From Gallibacter sp963558965 (GTDB lineage Bacteria > Bacillota > Clostridia > Peptostreptococcales > Anaerovoracaceae): a stretch of DNA of 64,000 nucleotides. How positions within the stretch are numbered: position 1 is the first letter of the stretch; each line of letters starts with the position of its first letter. The stretch is taken from NCBI GenBank assembly GCA_963558965.1, contig CAUWIT010000005.1, positions 34,554 through 98,553 of the forward strand, read 5' to 3'. The position numbers and the translations under genes are program-made. Below, piece by piece: positions 1-7,734 of the stretch. Below the pieces are notes generated by a model. That model made no database searches and was not told where the DNA came from. It worked only from the letters and a program-made list of their open reading frames with translations.

Positions 1-371
1 ATTTCATCAATATTATCTAAAGTTTCAACTTCTTCTAGTTGCACCAACTTAGCTTCCAGTCTTTCCTTTATACGCACTTGCTGTTTTATCTTGTTTTCAA
101 GTTGAATTTTCTTTTCTTTTAACACCCTAATCGCCCTGTCATTTCCCCTGTTTTCCAAGTACTCTTTCATTTCAGACAAAGGGACGCCTATTTCCTTTAG
201 CATAAAAATCGTATCTAAAACCTCAAGCTGACTTGCGCTGTAATACCTGTATCCGTTATTTTCATCAATATATGCAGGTTTCAAAAGATCGATTTTATCG
301 TAAAAAATCAGCGTTTGCTTTGACAAATCATGTAACTTTGCAAATTCACCAACCGTGAAATACCTACCCAT
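1..371 (-). CDS. MerR-family transcriptional regulator, C-terminus beyond window
   Basis: Translating the minus strand from the ATG at 371 gives a winged-helix MerR DNA-binding domain (starting MGRYFTVGEFAKLHDLSKQT, then the YDKIDLLKPA and NGYRYYS motifs typical of the family), followed by a coiled-coil dimerisation helix rich in Lys and Glu. The reading frame is open to the window edge, so the effector-binding part is not seen. AAGGAG lies just upstream of the start. The gene is divergent from a MATE pump and shares its promoter region, the usual arrangement for a MerR activator of multidrug efflux. The ligand cannot be told. Confidence 0.85.
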   Translation of the reverse strand, partial: MGRYFTVGEFAKLHDLSKQTLIFYDKIDLLKPAYIDENNGYRYYSASQLEVLDTIFMLKEIGVPLSEMKEYLENRGNDRAIRVLKEKKIQLENKIKQQVRIKERLEAKLVQLEEVETLDNIDE

Positions 372-393
372 AAGCCATTCTCCTTTTTTACTG

Positions 394-424
394 TTGACAA
401 TATAGTTACTATATACTTTATAAT
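394..424 (+). promoter_or_regulatory. MerR-type promoter/operator of the MATE gene
   Basis: A TTGACA -35 box (394-399) and a TATAAT -10 box (419-424) are separated by 19 bp instead of the usual 17. A perfect inverted repeat, TATAGT-T-ACTATA (401-413), lies inside the spacer. An over-long spacer holding a dyad is the hallmark of promoters that MerR-family proteins activate by DNA distortion, and the divergent neighbour is such a protein. Confidence 0.75.
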
Positions 425-448
425 CTTAAAAGTAAAGGAGAATTAACT

Positions 449-1789
449 ATGAATATAGCATTTACCAATCAACAAAATTACAAAGAATACTTGAAATACT
501 TAGCACCGTCAGTTATTTCAATGGTATTTTTATCATTTTATACAACTATTGACGGCTTTTTCGTTTCAAGATATGTAGGCGCCGAAGCACTGGCTGCAAT
601 CAATATAATCGTCCCACTAACATGTGTATTTTTTGGACTTTCCGTTATGCTGGCAACCGGTTCAGGTGCTATAGTAAGCATCCGCCAAGGGGAAGGCAGA
701 CACCATGAGGCAAATCAATTTTACACTTTTGTAGTAATCTGCCTCTTAATAATTATAGCTATTTTAACCGTAGTATTTTTAGTATTTTTAGATCCAATTT
801 TACGCATAAGCGGTTCAACTGATGCTCTTATGCCATACACTCGTCCATACGGATTTTGGACAGTTATGATGATACCAGCTATGATGCTAAAATTGTTTTT
901 CGAATACTACTCACGTACTGATGGTCACCCAAAAGTAGCCCTTGCCATGTCAGTTTCAGGCCTTATAGCAAATGTTATTTTAGACTGGCTATTTGTTGCA
1001 ATACTTGGATGGGGTATCTCAGGTGCAGGAATGGCAACAGGTTTATCCATGTACATTTCCGCGGCCATAGGTGTTGGTCACTTTTTATCAGGTCGTAGCA
1101 ACCTAAAATTTGTAAAACCTAAAATCGAAATCAAACAATTTTTCTCTGCCTGCTACAACGGTATCTCAGAAATGATGACCGAATTATCAACTGGTGTAAC
1201 TACTTTGTTGTTTAACTTAACTTTTTTAAAATTTGCAGGTGAGAATGGCGTTGCTGCTATGTCAATCATCACTTATTTTTACTATTTCTTCACAGCTGTG
1301 TACTTCGGTGTAACAGTTGCCGCACAACCTGTTATTTCATATAACCTAGGTGCTAGAAATCAAAGAAAAATGAAAGAGATTGTAAAGCATTCATATATTA
1401 CTTTGGCATGGACATCTATCGCTATAGTTGGACTATCATTTATTTTCGCTAAACCGTTAGTAATGATTTTTTCTATAGATCCTGCTGTTACATCAATTGC
1501 AATACCTGGATTTAAAATATTTTGCATAGCATTTTTACTATGCGGTGTAAACATATTTATCTCTGGATATTTTACAGCTATAGGCAATGGTGGATTATCA
1601 GCAATAGTATCATTTTGTCGTTCATTGATATTTGTTGTAGCTTACCTATTTACACTACCACAAATATTTGATATCGCTGGAGTATGGATGACAAATCCAA
1701 TGGCCGAAATCACTACAGCAATTATCGCCGTTATATTGTATAAAATATTTAACGTTCATTGCGACAAAAACTTTAAAAAACTAAAATAG
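449..1789 (+). CDS. MATE-family multidrug/toxin efflux transporter
   Basis: The 446-aa protein is almost wholly hydrophobic with about 12 membrane segments, the size and layout of MATE antiporters, which export cationic drugs or metabolites using Na+ or H+ gradients. The N-terminal half has the FFVSRYVGAEALAA and AINIIVP region of the family. AAGGAG lies about 10 nt before the ATG. It is a single-gene transcript between a MerR-type promoter and a hairpin terminator. Substrate unknown; induction by a MerR ligand is inferred from the promoter. Confidence 0.9.
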   Translation: MNIAFTNQQNYKEYLKYLAPSVISMVFLSFYTTIDGFFVSRYVGAEALAAINIIVPLTCVFFGLSVMLATGSGAIVSIRQGEGRHHEANQFYTFVVICLLIIIAILTVVFLVFLDPILRISGSTDALMPYTRPYGFWTVMMIPAMMLKLFFEYYSRTDGHPKVALAMSVSGLIANVILDWLFVAILGWGISGAGMATGLSMYISAAIGVGHFLSGRSNLKFVKPKIEIKQFFSACYNGISEMMTELSTGVTTLLFNLTFLKFAGENGVAAMSIITYFYYFFTAVYFGVTVAAQPVISYNLGARNQRKMKEIVKHSYITLAWTSIAIVGLSFIFAKPLVMIFSIDPAVTSIAIPGFKIFCIAFLLCGVNIFISGYFTAIGNGGLSAIVSFCRSLIFVVAYLFTLPQIFDIAGVWMTNPMAEITTAIIAVILYKIFNVHCDKNFKKLK

Positions 1790-1800
1790 CAGCTTACATA

Positions 1801-1839
1801 AAAATAACCATGTATGAAAAACTCATACAGGGTTATTTT
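1801..1839. terminator. Hairpin terminator between MATE and MFS genes
   Basis: AAAATAACC (1801-1809) pairs with GGTTATTTT (1831-1839), with further pairing of the GTATG and CATAC arms. It lies between two convergent genes and ends in T-rich sequence on both strands. Confidence 0.75.
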
Positions 1840-1879
1840 GTGAATAAAATTATATGGAAAAAATAAACGCCTTACAAAT

Positions 1880-3034
1880 CTAAACTTTGCTGTAATGATT
1901 TACAATAGGTAAAATGCAAATACCTATAACGATAGCAATTATAGCGGCAGTTATAAATAATGTAGTGCCAGCTAGTAGAGAAACTAACATAGCAGATAAA
2001 AATTGACCGCCAAACATAGCCATTGTGCAGAAACTTACATTTAAACCTTTACGCTCTGGAGTACTCTTGTTAACTACAAGACTGTTAAATAACGGAGTAG
2101 ATAATCCAAAGCCAAGTCCCATAAATACTATAGCTATCCCTAGTACTACAGGAGTTGAAGAACTAAAGTACAACAAATATGCAATAGCATAACATGAAAA
2201 TGCAATAGTTAAACATCCTTTAGCTTCTATTTTAGCAACTATCTTAGGCATAAATCCCGCTGCTAATACAGCTATTAAATCAAGAGCTGCAAGATAATAT
2301 CCAGTAAATGCAGGAGTATATCCTAAATCATTTTGCAAATACAATGGCAGTGAAACCATTGCAGTGAAAAACATAAGCATTCCTAAAAATGCAGTTAAAA
2401 GTACTAATGGTAGCGGCACTCCTTTTTTAACTTCACTTGCCTCAGCCTCTTCTTCATTAGACTGCTTCACAGGTCCAACCTTAGGAATAAATGCAATCAT
2501 CATAATCAATGCAAGAAATCCCATCCCGTATATAAAGAATGGACTCTTCCATGAGATGTTTGCCAAAAAACCACTTACGCCTAGAAAAATAACACCGCCA
2601 AACTCCATTGACATTCCTTGCATAGCTATAATCTTAAGTTGTTTTTCCCCTTCAAAGAAACTAGCGATAAGTGTTACACTTGCACTCATAATTGCCGCAG
2701 TTGCAGCACCTAGCAAAAATCTATCGATAAATAGCAAAATCGTAGATGGCATAAATGCGCCAGCCACACCAAAAGCCCCATAAAACAACAGTCCACCGAG
2801 AGCGATTTTATACGGGCCAGTTTTGTCTATAAGTTTACCGAAAAATATAGCTGTTACTACAACGCCAAGAGCAGGTGCAGTTACTAGCCACGAAGCGAAG
2901 TTTCCTAATCCGTAAACCTGTCCTATTTCAGGCAATGCAGGAGTAATTGCGTTACCTACCATAACAGTTAAGCTGCTCATAAGCATAATAGCGGCGATAC
3001 CAAGTCCGCCAATTTGTTTTTTAGAATTATCCAT
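1880..3034 (-). CDS. MFS transporter under a variant FMN-type riboswitch
   Basis: A 384-aa major facilitator protein with about 12 hydrophobic segments and an acidic loop near the middle (EEEAEASEV). The start chosen is the ATG at 3034 (MDNSKKQ), because AGGAGG lies 7 nt before it; a longer frame beginning MFLFLLGG would run through the ribosome binding site and terminator. The RNA leader holds a promoter, a riboswitch resembling the FMN class and an intrinsic terminator ending just before the ribosome binding site, so expression is probably set by a small flavin-like ligand. Its sequence resembles drug/metabolite exporters rather than sugar porters. Export of a flavin derivative is inference. 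Confidence 0.85.
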   Translation of the reverse strand: MDNSKKQIGGLGIAAIMLMSSLTVMVGNAITPALPEIGQVYGLGNFASWLVTAPALGVVVTAIFFGKLIDKTGPYKIALGGLLFYGAFGVAGAFMPSTILLFIDRFLLGAATAAIMSASVTLIASFFEGEKQLKIIAMQGMSMEFGGVIFLGVSGFLANISWKSPFFIYGMGFLALIMMIAFIPKVGPVKQSNEEEAEASEVKKGVPLPLVLLTAFLGMLMFFTAMVSLPLYLQNDLGYTPAFTGYYLAALDLIAVLAAGFMPKIVAKIEAKGCLTIAFSCYAIAYLLYFSSSTPVVLGIAIVFMGLGFGLSTPLFNSLVVNKSTPERKGLNVSFCTMAMFGGQFLSAMLVSLLAGTTLFITAAIIAIVIGICILPIVNHYSKV

Positions 3035-3050
3035 GACAAGACCTCCTAAT

Positions 3051-3088
3051 AAAAAAAGAAACATCTTTAGACGTTCTTTAGATGTTCC
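3051..3088 (-). terminator. Riboswitch-controlled intrinsic terminator upstream of MFS gene
   Basis: On the minus strand AACATCT pairs with AGATGTT across a short loop and is followed by a run of seven Ts. It ends directly before the AGGAGG of the MFS gene, and is the likely expression platform of the upstream aptamer. Confidence 0.75.
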
Positions 3089-3148
3089 TTAAAATTCAAT
3101 AAATATTTACATGAAAAAAGAAAGCACCTAAATAAATGATATATAGAC

Positions 3149-3254
3149 TTCCTTCTCTCATCCAGACTTCACTGTTGGCTTCGTGATTTAAACGAATTAG
3201 CTTGCGCTCGCGGGCTATACCGCCAGTAGAGTAAATGACTCATTCTAGAAGAAA
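3149..3254 (-). promoter_or_regulatory. Variant FMN-riboswitch aptamer (RFN-like)
   Basis: On the minus strand the signature parts of an RFN element occur in order: P1 arm TTTCTTCT, CTGGCGGTATAGCCCGCGAG, the CACGAAGCC arm, GTCTGGATGAGAGAAGG, closing P1. Compared with the regular FMN riboswitch at 24959-25079 it departs at normally invariant core positions: CCGACGG reads CCAACAG and the GGTGAAATTCC loop reads AGTCATTTACT. Rare FMN-riboswitch variants with changed ligand specificity, in C. difficile and other bacteria and linked to transporter genes, have been reported (recalled, not looked up). The ligand here is not known. Confidence 0.8.
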
Positions 3255-3274
3255 TTTCTCTTGTTATATGTTTT

Positions 3275-3303
3275 ATGATAACAAAATTTGCAGATAATTG
3301 CAA
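3275..3303 (-). promoter_or_regulatory. Promoter of the riboswitch-MFS transcript
   Basis: On the minus strand TTGCAA (3298-3303) and TATCAT (3275-3280) are separated by 17 bp; transcription would start about 15 nt before the riboswitch P1 helix. Confidence 0.6.
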
Positions 3304-3342
3304 ATATTTAAGTTTTGGTTATAGGATTTTAACTATATATTA

Positions 3343-4545
3343 TTATTTTTCCTCTTCAAATATCTTGCCTAAATACTTACCCATTCTTGTTACCATTGGT
3401 ACTACTAGTGCATTTCCCATACAAAAATACCTATTTCTGTTAGGCATTATTTTTGTCCAATCATCATCAAATCCCTGTATCCTTTCAGCTTCTATTGGCG
3501 TTATAATTCTCATCCTATTACAATCAGGATCATTAACAACATGACTACTTCTATTTGTTGTTGATTCTGATGTAAGCATTGTACGTGCAGGTTTATCTAA
3601 TGGATCTGGGAAAGCTATTGCACCCTCACTGAAAACATATTCATGACCAGTTTTACTAATTCTATTTATTTTTTTTGAGCCTTTTAAGTATTTCCATTTA
3701 TCCAACTTTTCAGATGTCAAAAAATACTTTTCTTCAACATTAGACTCTAAAATTTCACCTAGCAAAACAGGCTTTTCTACTATAGCATTCACTTTTGTTG
3801 TATATATTTTTCCATGAGACATATATCCTGCATTTTCAAATGGAAAATTAAACTGATCTGATACTAATTTTATATCTTTATAATTCAAATCTGTACTTTT
3901 CAAATTTTTAACTTTCTCAATAGGAAAAACTGTGGCAAAAAAACCTTTGCTTTGAATAATATCCTCAGGTGAAATATTTTTCATTTTATTGCTATAATCA
4001 GTATCATTTTTATAAATAAATATAAAAATTCTTCTTCTTCTTTGAGCTGCACCATATTCTGCTGCATTTATTATTCTCCACTCTACAGAATAATTTAATT
4101 CAGCAAGACATGCTAACATAACGCCAAAATCTCTTCCTCTTTGAGAAGCCGGAGACTTTAACAATCTATCTACATTTTCAAATAAACCAAATGGTGCATT
4201 TTTTTCTTCTAAAATATCGCGTATTTGCCACCATAATACACCTTTTTTTCCTTCTATTCCTTTTGAACTTGAAAGAGATTGTGCAACTGAATAATCTTGG
4301 CACGGAAATCCGCCAACAAGCAAATTATGATCTGGAATATCCTTTTTATTAACTTCTGCTATATCTATACCAGTATTATTATCTATATCTCCCCAGTGGG
4401 ATACATAACAATCATGAGCCCATTGAGCTTTAGTGCTAGGTTCCCATTGGGAAAACCATACAGTTTCCCAATCTTTAGATGCTCTTTCCAATCCAAGCCT
4501 AAATCCACCAACACCTGCAAACAGTTCGCAAACAGTTTTTTGCAT
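3343..4545 (-). CDS. DNA (cytosine-5) methyltransferase of a type II R-M system
   Basis: The 400-aa protein has the ordered motifs of C5-methyltransferases: motif I FAGVGGFRLG (9-18, AdoMet binding), the catalytic PCQ at 81-83 with nucleophile Cys82, ENV at 123-125, QRRRR at 168-172, and near the end the RIQGF and GNALVVP motifs. Between about 190 and 330 lies the variable target-recognition region. It transfers a methyl group to a cytosine in the recognition site, protecting the host from the partner endonuclease encoded 26 bp upstream in the same operon. As the partner resembles Sau3AI, the target is probably GATC; that is inference from the partner. Confidence 0.93.
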   Translation of the reverse strand: MQKTVCELFAGVGGFRLGLERASKDWETVWFSQWEPSTKAQWAHDCYVSHWGDIDNNTGIDIAEVNKKDIPDHNLLVGGFPCQDYSVAQSLSSSKGIEGKKGVLWWQIRDILEEKNAPFGLFENVDRLLKSPASQRGRDFGVMLACLAELNYSVEWRIINAAEYGAAQRRRRIFIFIYKNDTDYSNKMKNISPEDIIQSKGFFATVFPIEKVKNLKSTDLNYKDIKLVSDQFNFPFENAGYMSHGKIYTTKVNAIVEKPVLLGEILESNVEEKYFLTSEKLDKWKYLKGSKKINRISKTGHEYVFSEGAIAFPDPLDKPARTMLTSESTTNRSSHVVNDPDCNRMRIITPIEAERIQGFDDDWTKIMPNRNRYFCMGNALVVPMVTRMGKYLGKIFEEEK

Positions 4546-4571
4546 ATAATTTTCTCCTCATTTCATATATT

Positions 4572-6074
4572 TTATTTTAATTCTGGTTTTAATTGTGAAA
4601 GAATATATGTATTATTAATCCAAAAACTTTGTCTTGGTATTCTTCTTCCATCTGGCAATTCGTCTGTATGTGTAATTGTTCCATTACCTAAAGTAGAGCC
4701 ATCTTCAAATACATAAAGACGTTTTGATGTGTGTGGTCTCACATGTATAACTTCATTAGCTTTTTTATCAGGGAAGTTATTATTTACTATTACACCTCTT
4801 TTTGTTTCTTTTTTTGTTAAAATAAGTCCATCTTGTATAATTTTCTTCACTTCTTCCCAGCCACTACGTACCTTAGTATCAATATCTTCTGCCGGCATGT
4901 TCCAAAGTTGTGCACCTTTAAGATAATATTTTTCTTGATTCTTTTTAAAAACTACAAATAAAAATTTTGTTTCAGAAAAATACTTGTATAAATCAGAATC
5001 TTCCCATTGTTGATTTACAATTTCTTTTGCTTTCCAATTTGGCAAAGGACTACTTTCAACCATTTTTCCATCTTCTTTTAATCGAATTGCTTTTACTACA
5101 ATATTTGCTTTTTGAAATTCTTCAGCTTTATTTGATTTGATACCTAACATTCTATATGCTAGTTCAATCCATTGGCTTTTGTTATTATTAAACTCTCTAG
5201 AAAATAACGAACATAATTCTTTATCTGTTTTCCCATTATATTGTTCTATTTGTTTTATAATGTAGTCTTGAAATGTAGTATTATTCAAATCTTCTACAGA
5301 CTTAATAATAGGTTCACAATTTTCATCTTCATGTTCATTTTCTATATATGTATTTTTCTTAGGAACAATATAATTGTTTAATACATATGTCATATATGAA
5401 TTTTTAAAACAAAAAGCTCTTTTCCTAGCTTTAATATCTGGAGCATAATATGCTTGGGGCACAGTACTCTTTTGAGCATTAGATACTTTTGTACATGCTC
5501 CTAGATACATAGTGTCTGATTCAGATAGTTCATTTGCTTTTCCAGATGCAACTTTATTAATAATTGTATTATAATCGTCAATAATTATTTTCAAATCTGT
5601 ATCAGGTGGTGTAAAAAGTTGAGCATAATCTATCCTATAGTCCATATTACTTGGTAGGGTTTTATCTCTCAAGTAATATATCAATAAAATCAATTTGCAT
5701 TTTTCCCATAAATGTGAATTGAAAAATTCCGGCTCTATTTCATGCTCATAACTAATCATTGTAAGCACAAGTCTTTCACCAGCACTTAGTTTACCACTCT
5801 TTTTTATTTCATACGGTGTTACTTTTAATTCAACTCCTGCTTCTGCAAAGTCTGCTGAAGAGTCACTATTTGCTCTATACCCAAAAAATTGTTCTTCTAT
5901 AAAATTTCCAAGACCACCTTTTCGTGATTTATTTGAATAAGTATTAACACCTTCTTTTATAGCATTTGGTACATTCCATTCCTTAACTTCATTAAAAGTA
6001 TGACCTATTAATTTTTGAGCATATTTTTCAATACTTTTAGGATTTTTCACATCATAATCAAATTTTAATTCCAT
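4572..6074 (-). CDS. Sau3AI-family type II restriction endonuclease
   Basis: A 500-aa protein close in length to Sau3AI (about 490 aa). The N-terminal third has the MutH/Sau3AI-like catalytic signature: GGLGNFIEEQFFGY (53-66), Asp75, Glu82 and Lys84, giving D-x6-E-x-K with the same spacing as in MutH. The rest matches the two-domain layout of Sau3AI, where a C-terminal MutH-like fold without catalytic residues helps bind a second site. It would cleave unmodified DNA, probably at GATC. Endonuclease first and methyltransferase second means protection must already exist or be made quickly when the locus enters a new host. The weak GGTGGT ribosome site and a coupled upstream mini-ORF may keep expression low. 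Confidence 0.85.
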   Translation of the reverse strand: MELKFDYDVKNPKSIEKYAQKLIGHTFNEVKEWNVPNAIKEGVNTYSNKSRKGGLGNFIEEQFFGYRANSDSSADFAEAGVELKVTPYEIKKSGKLSAGERLVLTMISYEHEIEPEFFNSHLWEKCKLILLIYYLRDKTLPSNMDYRIDYAQLFTPPDTDLKIIIDDYNTIINKVASGKANELSESDTMYLGACTKVSNAQKSTVPQAYYAPDIKARKRAFCFKNSYMTYVLNNYIVPKKNTYIENEHEDENCEPIIKSVEDLNNTTFQDYIIKQIEQYNGKTDKELCSLFSREFNNNKSQWIELAYRMLGIKSNKAEEFQKANIVVKAIRLKEDGKMVESSPLPNWKAKEIVNQQWEDSDLYKYFSETKFLFVVFKKNQEKYYLKGAQLWNMPAEDIDTKVRSGWEEVKKIIQDGLILTKKETKRGVIVNNNFPDKKANEVIHVRPHTSKRLYVFEDGSTLGNGTITHTDELPDGRRIPRQSFWINNTYILSQLKPELK

Positions 6075-6130
6075 TATTCTTTACCACCAATATTATTATC
6101 ATTCATCAGCTTTTCAATTAAAACAATCAT
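6074..6130 (-). other. Possible 18-codon leader ORF coupled to the endonuclease start
   Basis: An open frame reading MIVLIEKLMNDNNIGGKE ends in TAA that overlaps the endonuclease ATG (TAATG). The frame stays open upstream to a TAG near 6168, so it could also be the tail of a lost gene. No clear ribosome binding site precedes its ATG. It could provide translational coupling, but may be chance. Confidence 0.25.
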
Positions 6131-6173
6131 CTGTTTTATTGTATCAAAATGGGCTGAATTTTCCTACCGGGAT

Positions 6174-6217
6174 ATTATAACATGATATTTAATTACAATT
6201 CAACAAACATTTGTTCG
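6174..6217 (-). promoter_or_regulatory. Promoter of R-M operon with LexA-like box
   Basis: On the minus strand TTGAAT (6198-6203) and TATAAT (6174-6179) are 18 bp apart. Directly upstream, at 6204-6217, lies CGAACAAATGTTTG, which fits the Gram-positive LexA (SOS) box pattern CGAAC-N4-GTTYG. The promoter call is good; the LexA assignment is inferred from one site. Confidence 0.55.
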
Positions 6218-6278
6218 CATTTTTAAATTTATCAAAATTAATTTTGTATCAAATTATCCCATAAAACCACAAAATAAT

Positions 6279-6308
6279 AAGGGAGAACTTTGGCTAAGTT
6301 CTCCCTTT
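6279..6308. terminator. Terminator downstream of flavodoxin
   Basis: AAGGGAGAACTT (6279-6290) pairs perfectly with AAGTTCTCCCTT (6297-6308) around a 6-nt loop. On the minus strand it closes the DUF3793-flavodoxin transcript and shields the R-M promoter. Confidence 0.8.
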
Positions 6309-6389
6309 TAGGCAATTATTTATTAAAATTTAGAGGTTGTGTTAGACATTTATATATATTTTTTATTTCGGACAATTATATTTTGATTT

Positions 6390-6812
6390 TTATACTAGTT
6401 TTTTACCTAACTGCTGGCATGTAGCTTCTCCATCGGCATCTGGAGTTTCATTGCAGATAACAAATTCACAAGCAAGTTTTGCTCCATCTTCGATACATCT
6501 TGCTTCCCAATCTCTCATCCACTGACCATCTCCCCAGCCGTATGAACCAAATAGTGCGATTTTTTTATCTTTTAACTTTGGTTCACATGAAGTGAACATT
6601 GGCTCGAATTCTCCTTCTTCTAAAACTTCTGAGCCCATTGATGGACATCCAAAAGCGATTGCATCAAAGCTATCAACGTCATCAGCTGTGAACTGATCTG
6701 CTGTAAATGTTACAGCTTCACCGCCTGCTTCTTTAATACCTTTTTCAACTTGTAGTGCCATCATTTCTGTGTTTCCAGTTCCACTCCAATATACTACTGC
6801 TACTTTACTCAT
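6390..6812 (-). CDS. Short-chain flavodoxin
   Basis: 140 aa, typical of short-chain flavodoxins. The FMN-phosphate loop YWSGTGNTEMMA lies at residues 8-19, with the isoalloxazine-stacking loops near GCPSMGSEVLEE and FGSYGWGDGQWM. It carries one electron at low potential and can replace ferredoxin when iron is short. It follows the DUF3793 gene in one transcript whose promoter carries a DtxR-like palindrome, which supports iron-dependent control. AAAGGAG precedes the ATG. Confidence 0.95.
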   Translation of the reverse strand: MSKVAVVYWSGTGNTEMMALQVEKGIKEAGGEAVTFTADQFTADDVDSFDAIAFGCPSMGSEVLEEGEFEPMFTSCEPKLKDKKIALFGSYGWGDGQWMRDWEARCIEDGAKLACEFVICNETPDADGEATCQQLGKKLV

Positions 6813-6852
6813 ATTAATCTCCTTTTCTTTCCTTTTTATTCACATTTTTCAC

Positions 6853-7404
6853 TTATGCTGCAACTGTTAGCTGCATTACTTCTCTGCCATTTTGCCACAG
6901 ATTTCTGTAAACATTTCGGCATTTTTCAAATTTGGCAAATGTTTTTAAAGCTTGGCATTCATTGCAATATACTTTCCAGCATCCTACGCATTTACTGTTT
7001 TTGCCAGCGTTATCTATAAATCCAATAACATCTCCTAGAGGATATCCTAAAAACATACCAATTTCATGTGGGAAGTCAGATTGTTTTGCAAGTTTGTTTT
7101 TTAAAATTTCTATTGCATAATCAGCATCGATGCTTTCGTATCCATATTTTTTCATAAATGAAGCTGCGCCTGGCTGACTTAAATCTCTTGCAAGCTGTTT
7201 TTTACGGCATACGTAAATCAATGCCCTGAAACCATCTTGTTTAAGTAAAATCATTTCTATGCCTTTACTATTTAACTTTTGGTTCCAATTATAAATATGT
7301 CTTTGTAAATCTTTGCATTTGGATGTGTCCATGCTAAATAAGTTGGCTGTTTTTAGAGAAGCTAAAGTCGGTGAGCAATGTTCAATTAAATACTTTTCAA
7401 GCAT
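6853..7404 (-). CDS. DUF3793-family protein, cotranscribed with flavodoxin
   Basis: 183 aa matching the DUF3793 family of Clostridia as I know it; biochemical function unknown. The protein is soluble, with a conserved core (GFRALIYVCRKKQL; FPHEIGMFLGYPLGDVIGFI) and a cysteine-rich segment, Cys139, 142, 147, 150 and 162, that could bind metal or an Fe-S cluster. Members are often next to flavodoxin and iron-uptake genes. Here it is the first gene of the flavodoxin operon, behind two GTTAG/CTAAC palindromes. A role in iron limitation is inference from context. Confidence 0.8.
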   Translation of the reverse strand: MLEKYLIEHCSPTLASLKTANLFSMDTSKCKDLQRHIYNWNQKLNSKGIEMILLKQDGFRALIYVCRKKQLARDLSQPGAASFMKKYGYESIDADYAIEILKNKLAKQSDFPHEIGMFLGYPLGDVIGFIDNAGKNSKCVGCWKVYCNECQALKTFAKFEKCRNVYRNLWQNGREVMQLTVAA

Positions 7405-7467
7405 CTTTGTTACTTCCTTTCTTTTAAACTTTTACTTGTTCTAGAAAATTGTTTACTTTGTTTTTTT

Positions 7468-7487
7468 GAGTTAGTTTTAACTAACTC
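7468..7487. promoter_or_regulatory. DtxR-like palindrome, gene-proximal copy
   Basis: GAGTTAGTT-TT-AACTAACTC is a perfect 9-bp inverted repeat in the leader of DUF3793. Its core GTTAGT-N4-ACTAAC is the same as that of the second copy at 7559-7574. The TTAG...CTAA half-sites resemble those of metal-dependent DtxR/IdeR/MntR repressors. Confidence 0.6.
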
Positions 7488-7501
7488 ACTTTGATTTATA
7501 T

Positions 7502-7526
7502 AGCGGATGCCGCTTTAGCATCCGCT
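7502..7526. repeat. GC-rich hairpin in the DUF3793 leader
   Basis: AGCGGATGC pairs perfectly with GCATCCGCT across a 7-nt loop between the two palindromes. No T run follows on either strand, so it is not an obvious terminator; it may stabilise or regulate the leader RNA. Confidence 0.5.
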
Positions 7527-7558
7527 TGCGTTATGAGTCAAAAACGTTTTTCTAGGTG

Positions 7559-7574
7559 GTTAGTGTTAACTAAC
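7559..7574. promoter_or_regulatory. DtxR-like palindrome at the transcription start
   Basis: GTTAGTGTTAACTAAC has the same core and spacing as the copy at 7468-7487. It lies 8 bp downstream of the -10 box of the promoter at 7583-7611, so it would cover roughly +2 to +17, a repressor position. Confidence 0.6.
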
Positions 7575-7582
7575 TTGTGCTT

Positions 7583-7611
7583 AGTATACTACCTATCTAA
7601 AATAAATGCAA
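7583..7611 (-). promoter_or_regulatory. Promoter of DUF3793-flavodoxin operon
   Basis: Minus strand TTGCAT (7606-7611), 17-bp spacer, TATACT (7583-7588). It gives a leader of about 170 nt that contains both palindromes and the GC-rich hairpin. Confidence 0.6.
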
Positions 7612-7734
7612 GTACTTTTTTAAAAAAAATTTATAAATTTTTATCAAAATATTTTGTATATTTATACTTAGCCTTTTATATTTCCGCAAAGTTTGTTATA
7701 ATATAGATAATGAATGAGAAAGGAATTATTAATT

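Noticed and set aside
3275..3544. Plus-strand open frame of 89 codons
   Set aside because: It runs antisense over the riboswitch promoter and the methyltransferase 3' end, with no ribosome site.
7491..7706. Plus-strand open frame of 71 codons in the flavodoxin leader
   Set aside because: It overlaps the palindrome, hairpin and promoter of the divergent operon, has no ribosome binding site and a composition of translated AT-rich DNA.
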